Position numbers and translations under genes: made by a program
Shown here: positions 60,919 to 64,000 of the stretch, one piece after another
Layout: every line of letters begins with the position of its first letter
How positions within the stretch are numbered: the first letter of the stretch is position 1
The notes under the pieces: generated by a model
What the model saw: only the letters and a program-made list of their open reading frames with translations
Database searches by the model: none
Told to the model about the DNA's origin: nothing
Origin: Bacteroidota bacterium
GTDB lineage: Bacteria; Bacteroidota; Rhodothermia; JANXDC01
Reading direction: 5' to 3'
Assembly: GCA_025998875.1 (NCBI GenBank)
Contig: AP024675.1
Location: forward strand, 1 to 64,000
Length of the DNA stretch: 64,000 nucleotides

Positions 60919-61390
60919 GCGGGATCGACATTTCATGCGGCGCGCGCTCCAGCTGGCCGAAAGCGCCTGGCAACGGGGTGAGGTGCCCGTGGGCGCTGTG
61001 CTGGTCTCTGGAGATAGGGTTCTGGCCGAGGCGCACAACGAGGTCGAAACCCGCCGTGACCCCACCGCACACGCCGAACTGCTGGCCATTCAGCAGGCCC
61101 TGCGCATCCGGCAGGAAAAATGGCTCTCGGATTGCACCCTGTACGTGACGCTCGAGCCCTGTCCTATGTGCGCGGGCGCGATCCTGCTTGCCCGGGTAGG
61201 CCGCCTGGTCTTCGCCGCCTGGGATCCCCGAATGGGCGCCGCAGGCAGTCTGTACGACATACCCGGAGACAGGCGCCTCCCCCACCGTCCGAGGGTGCTA
61301 TCCGGATTGGAAGCAGAAGCTTCTGAGGCGCTGCTGCGCCGCTTCTTCCGCGAACTTCGCGCCTCGGGGCCTCCCCCTCTGGACAGATAA
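60902..61390 (+). CDS. tadA: tRNA adenosine(34) deaminase
   Basis: A 162-residue deaminase with the zinc/active-site motifs HAELLAI (His and Glu) and EPCPMCAGAIL (two Cys), preceded by GEVPVGAVLVSGDRVLAEAHNE. It converts A34 to inosine in tRNA-Arg(ACG), an essential step in most bacteria. The start overlaps the upstream dehydratase gene by 17 nt. Length is normal for TadA. Confidence 0.95.
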   Translation: MLGALERDRHFMRRALQLAESAWQRGEVPVGAVLVSGDRVLAEAHNEVETRRDPTAHAELLAIQQALRIRQEKWLSDCTLYVTLEPCPMCAGAILLARVGRLVFAAWDPRMGAAGSLYDIPGDRRLPHRPRVLSGLEAEASEALLRRFFRELRASGPPPLDR

Positions 61391-61422
61391 GCCCCCGGAG
61401 ATCAACCCGCACAAAACAAAAA

Positions 61423-61451
61423 GAGCGCCCTGTAAGAAGAGCGCCCTTTCT
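61423..61451. repeat. 11-bp direct repeat between tadA and rpsA
   Basis: AAGAGCGCCCT occurs twice, 8 nt apart, in the convergent gap, with A-rich DNA on the left and TTT on the right. Arms of this type would make a terminator if inverted; as direct repeats they cannot pair with each other. Confidence 0.7.
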
Positions 61452-61467
61452 GCCGCAAAAGGGATCC

Positions 61468-63456
61468 TCAGCTCTCTTCTGCCTCTTCGGAGGCGGTGGG
61501 CTCGGCCTTCTTGCCCGACCGTTTCTTCGGGGCCGATGGTTGTTCTGGGCCTTCTTGGGCCGTTCCCTGTTCGACAAGCCCCTCCAGCCCGCTCAGTTCG
61601 GCCAACGTGGGCGCACTCGGTTCGGAGCCCAGCATCTGGGTCAGCTCGGCCTGCTGGCGGGCCTGCTCCTCGGCTTCCGCCCGCTTCCGGGCCTCCCGCT
61701 GAGCCCGCTCCGCCTCGCGCCGCTCGCGCTCCCGAGCTTTTTGCAGGACGGTCTCGCTGAGAATGATTTTCTGCTCCTGGCGATCGAACTCAATGACGCG
61801 CAACTCCAGTTGCTCGCCGAGCTTGTAGAGCTGGCTCGGATCGCCCTCTTTAAGGCGGACCAGATGGTTGTTGGGCACAAACCCCTCTACGCCCCCATAG
61901 GGCAACTCGACCACGATGCCCTTTTCCATGAACTTGCGTACCGTGCCCTTGACATCCGTACCCACCGCATAGACCTGGGCAAACGTGTCCCAGGGATCTT
62001 CCTCCAGCTGCTTAATCCCCAGGCTGATGCGGCGGTTCTCCACGTCGATATCCAGCACCACCACCTCGACCTGCTGGCCTTTTTTGAGCATCTCGCCCGG
62101 ATGGCGAACCTTCTTCGTCCACGACAGGTCGCTTACGTGCACCAGCCCCTCGATGCCTGGCTCCAGCTCCACAAAAGCTCCATACTGGGCCAGGTTCTTG
62201 ACCGTGCCCAGATGGCGCGAGCCGATCGGGTATTTCTCCGGGATCTTGTTCCACGGATCCTCGGTCAGCTGTTTGATGCCGAGGGAGATCTTGCGGTTCT
62301 CTTTGTCTATAGACAAAATCACCACATCGACGAGCTGGCCCACGGAGAGCATCTGGGAGGGGTGCTTGATGTGCTGGGTCCAGCTCATCTCGCTCACATG
62401 CACCAGCCCCTCGATGCCCTTCTCCAGCTCCACGAAGGCCCCGTAGTCGGTCAGCGAGACCACGCGGCCCTGAACACGCATCCCCTCGGCGTAGCGCTCT
62501 TCGATGTTCTCCCACGGATGGGGCTGTAGCTGCTTGAGTCCGAGGCTGATGCGCTGCTTATTCTCATCGAAATCCAAGACCACCACCTGCAGCTTCTGAT
62601 CGAGCTGCACGACCTCGCTGGGATGGTTGACACGACCCCAAGACAGGTCGGTAATGTGCAGCAGCCCGTCGACCCCGCCCAGGTCGATGAAGACGCCGAA
62701 ATCCGTGATGTTCTTGACCGTACCTTCGAGTACCTGTCCGCGATCGAGGTTCTCCAGGATCCGCTGTCGCTGTTCTTCGAGGTCCTTTTCGATAAGCACC
62801 CGATGCGAGACGACCACATTTTCGCCGGCTCGATTGAGCTTGACGATCTTGAACTCCATGCGCTTGCCGATATAGGAATCAAAGTCCCGCACGGGCCGCA
62901 CATCGATCTGCGAGCCAGGCAGAAAGGCCTCGATGCCGAAAATATCCACCATCATGCCGCCTTTGACGCGGCGCTTGATCTCCCCTTCAATTACCTCATC
63001 GTTCTGGTAGGCCTGCTCGATGCGCTCCCAGATGCGCATGAGATCGGCCTTGCGACGGGAGAGCACCAAACGGCCTTCGGCGTCCTCAACGGATTCGATG
63101 TACACCTCTACCTCATCGCCGGGCTTAAGAGAGGTGATCTCCTTGAACTCCTGGATGGGGATGACCCCTTCGGATTTGAGCCCCACGTCCACGTACACCT
63201 CGCGGTCCGTGATAGCGGTAATCCGACCGCGTACGATCTCCCGCTCCTGGAAACGGGCCAGCGTGGACTCATAAATTCTGGCCTTCTCCAGACGCTCTCG
63301 CTCGCGCTCTTCTTCGAGCCGTTTCAGCTCCTCGAGCTTGATCACCCGGGAAGGGGCCTGGGGAGCCGAAGATACCCCCTCGGCAAGCAACTCAGGACCC
63401 TGTACTGCCTCGGATTCCACCGCCGTCTCGATCGTGCTTTTGTGCTCTTCCTGCAT
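61468..63456 (-). CDS. rpsA: 30S ribosomal protein S1
   Basis: A 662-residue S1 with six S1 (OB-fold) repeats, each recognisable by strands like GTVKNITDFGVFIDLGGVDGLLHITDLSW. A charged N-terminal extension precedes repeat 1, and a long Glu/Arg coiled-coil and Lys/Glu-rich tail (ARERERREAERAQREARKR) ends the protein. S1 recruits mRNA to the small subunit. The ATG at 63456 has GGGAGAG 9 nt upstream. It has a leader of about 120 nt with a stable stem-loop, which may serve autoregulation. Confidence 0.96.
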   Translation of the reverse strand: MQEEHKSTIETAVESEAVQGPELLAEGVSSAPQAPSRVIKLEELKRLEEERERERLEKARIYESTLARFQEREIVRGRITAITDREVYVDVGLKSEGVIPIQEFKEITSLKPGDEVEVYIESVEDAEGRLVLSRRKADLMRIWERIEQAYQNDEVIEGEIKRRVKGGMMVDIFGIEAFLPGSQIDVRPVRDFDSYIGKRMEFKIVKLNRAGENVVVSHRVLIEKDLEEQRQRILENLDRGQVLEGTVKNITDFGVFIDLGGVDGLLHITDLSWGRVNHPSEVVQLDQKLQVVVLDFDENKQRISLGLKQLQPHPWENIEERYAEGMRVQGRVVSLTDYGAFVELEKGIEGLVHVSEMSWTQHIKHPSQMLSVGQLVDVVILSIDKENRKISLGIKQLTEDPWNKIPEKYPIGSRHLGTVKNLAQYGAFVELEPGIEGLVHVSDLSWTKKVRHPGEMLKKGQQVEVVVLDIDVENRRISLGIKQLEEDPWDTFAQVYAVGTDVKGTVRKFMEKGIVVELPYGGVEGFVPNNHLVRLKEGDPSQLYKLGEQLELRVIEFDRQEQKIILSETVLQKARERERREAERAQREARKRAEAEEQARQQAELTQMLGSEPSAPTLAELSGLEGLVEQGTAQEGPEQPSAPKKRSGKKAEPTASEEAEES

Positions 63457-63540
63457 GCAGAGCTCTCCCTGTGGCTGTGCGCTCGCCACCACCGGCCAGC
63501 CACCACCGGCGATGGGATAGGGTTAGACATCCTCGCTCAG

Positions 63541-63576
63541 CTGCGGAAAGGCGCAACGAAATGAGGCGCTCCGCAG
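63541..63576 (-). promoter_or_regulatory. Stem-loop in the rpsA leader
   Basis: CTGCGGA-GCGC and GCGC...TCCGCAG pair over about 11 bp with a 2-nt bulge and an 11-nt loop, starting about 10 nt after the -7 box of the rpsA promoter and about 85 nt before the start codon. Confidence 0.5.
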
Positions 63577-63585
63577 TTTAGCATG

Positions 63586-63617
63586 TAAAAGTACGACAGA
63601 CCTGCCTGCTCAGGCAA
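63586..63617 (-). promoter_or_regulatory. Promoter of rpsA
   Basis: TTGCCT, 18 nt, then TACTTTTA on the minus strand. A TGCCT-N4-AGGCA inverted repeat overlaps the -35 box and may also serve the end of the upstream M48 gene. Confidence 0.5.
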
Positions 63618-63622
63618 GCCAA

Positions 63623-64000
63623 CTACCATCCCACCGCCTTCAGGCGCCGTTTGAAGCTCACGTAGCGCTCCCGAAAATCCGAACGCCCCTCCACCGGGGG
63701 GCCGGAGGCCAGCAGGCGCTCGATCTCCCGGATACGTCGCGCTGGATCCGGATGGGTGGAAAGCAATTCCGGGGGACGGGGCTCATTCTGGATACGGCGC
63801 AGGAAATCGGCCATCGCATCGGGTCGGTAAGGGGAGTTGAGCAACCACTGCGTGGCGGAGCGGTCCGCCTCCAGCTCGAAACCCCGGCTGAAACGCAGCG
63901 AGGCCAGCCCCACGCCCAAAGAAGCCACGATCTCTTCAAGAAGCCCCCGCTCTTCACCCAGCACGATCTGGCTGAGCACGCTCAGGCCGTAGCGGGCGGT
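63623..64000 (-). CDS. M48 family metallopeptidase, C-terminal part, runs off window
   Basis: The visible 125 residues read TARYGLSVLSQI...FELEADRSATQWL...YRPDAMADFLRRIQ...LSTHPDPARRIREIERLL. The Glu of ELEADR is the third zinc ligand of M48 peptidases; the HExxH motif is beyond the right edge. The THPDPARRIREIE segment is typical of the BepA/LoiP-like exported members that maintain outer-membrane proteins. Frame is open to the window end. It is upstream of rpsA on the same strand but separated by the rpsA promoter. Confidence 0.9.
   Translation of the reverse strand, partial: TARYGLSVLSQIVLGEERGLLEEIVASLGVGLASLRFSRGFELEADRSATQWLLNSPYRPDAMADFLRRIQNEPRPPELLSTHPDPARRIREIERLLASGPPVEGRSDFRERYVSFKRRLKAVGW

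Overview
The window is about 63% G+C chromosomal DNA, densely packed and syntenically unremarkable for a free-living bacterium. It has no rRNA operon, CRISPR array, intact insertion sequence or prophage. Several marks point to a high-GC, probably thermophilic member of the Bacteroidota/Rhodothermota line (Rhodothermus/Salinibacter-like): a TonB-dependent receptor with a carboxypeptidase-regulatory-like N-terminal domain, a DUF5916 outer-membrane protein, a FeoB-associated Cys-rich membrane protein, a BshC bacillithiol enzyme, a Bat-like VWA/TPR protein, and promoters whose -7 box matches TAnnTTTG. The lineage is an inference from gene content, not from a marker-gene tree.

Layout. 1-3.5 kb: a metallophosphoesterase gene with an apparent frameshift at the left edge, an alpha/beta hydrolase, an exported RidA, rpsU, an unexplained 0.5-kb stretch and a short-chain dehydrogenase. 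3.5-10.5 kb: a PolX/PHP protein with an altered polymerase site, a GH13 amylase divergent from a lone CBM48 protein, uvrC, and fumC. 10.7-17.2 kb: YceI plus a porin, initiator tRNA-Met, an RNB-type ribonuclease, and scpA-scpB-pseudouridine synthase. 17.2-23 kb: one long operon-like run of two M16 peptidases (one active, one lacking the zinc site), yicC, gmk, rpoZ and coaBC. 23.2-25.5 kb: groL-groES and tRNA-Val. 25.5-29.4 kb: a beta-propeller protein and a TonB-dependent receptor.

29.4-33.4 kb is the most interesting block. A TPP riboswitch with its own promoter and terminator leads thiM-thiE-thiD-tenA and then an unusual HAD-like gene. The operon holds only thiazole/pyrimidine salvage and coupling enzymes; no thiC, thiG or thiL is in view. 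The last gene carries a DWSGT motif in place of the usual DxDGT of HAD phosphatases.

33.4-43.7 kb: two PspC proteins, 5-formyl-THF cyclo-ligase, bshC, a DUF4397 lipoprotein, an iron operon (two feoA, feoB, a Cys-rich helper) next to fur, tmk and the DUF5916 protein. 43.7-53.6 kb: VWA/TPR protein, gamma-glutamyltransferase, two thioredoxin-fold exported proteins, rarA, YihY, OsmC, a DUF4173 membrane protein and an extended SDR. 53.7-64 kb: the bifunctional (p)ppGpp enzyme, three glycan genes (DPM1-like, GT39-like, polyprenyl-phosphate sugar transferase), a zinc-ribbon protein, threonine dehydratase, tadA, rpsA and the C-terminal part of an M48 peptidase.

Regulation that can be read directly: at least seven sites share TTGnnn, a 17-18 nt spacer and a TAnnTTTG-like box. 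They lie in front of rpsU, both tRNAs, the TonB receptor, the thi riboswitch, rpsA and threonine dehydratase. Rho-independent terminators follow rpsU, fumC, the tRNAs, groL, the TonB receptor, the redoxin and fur.
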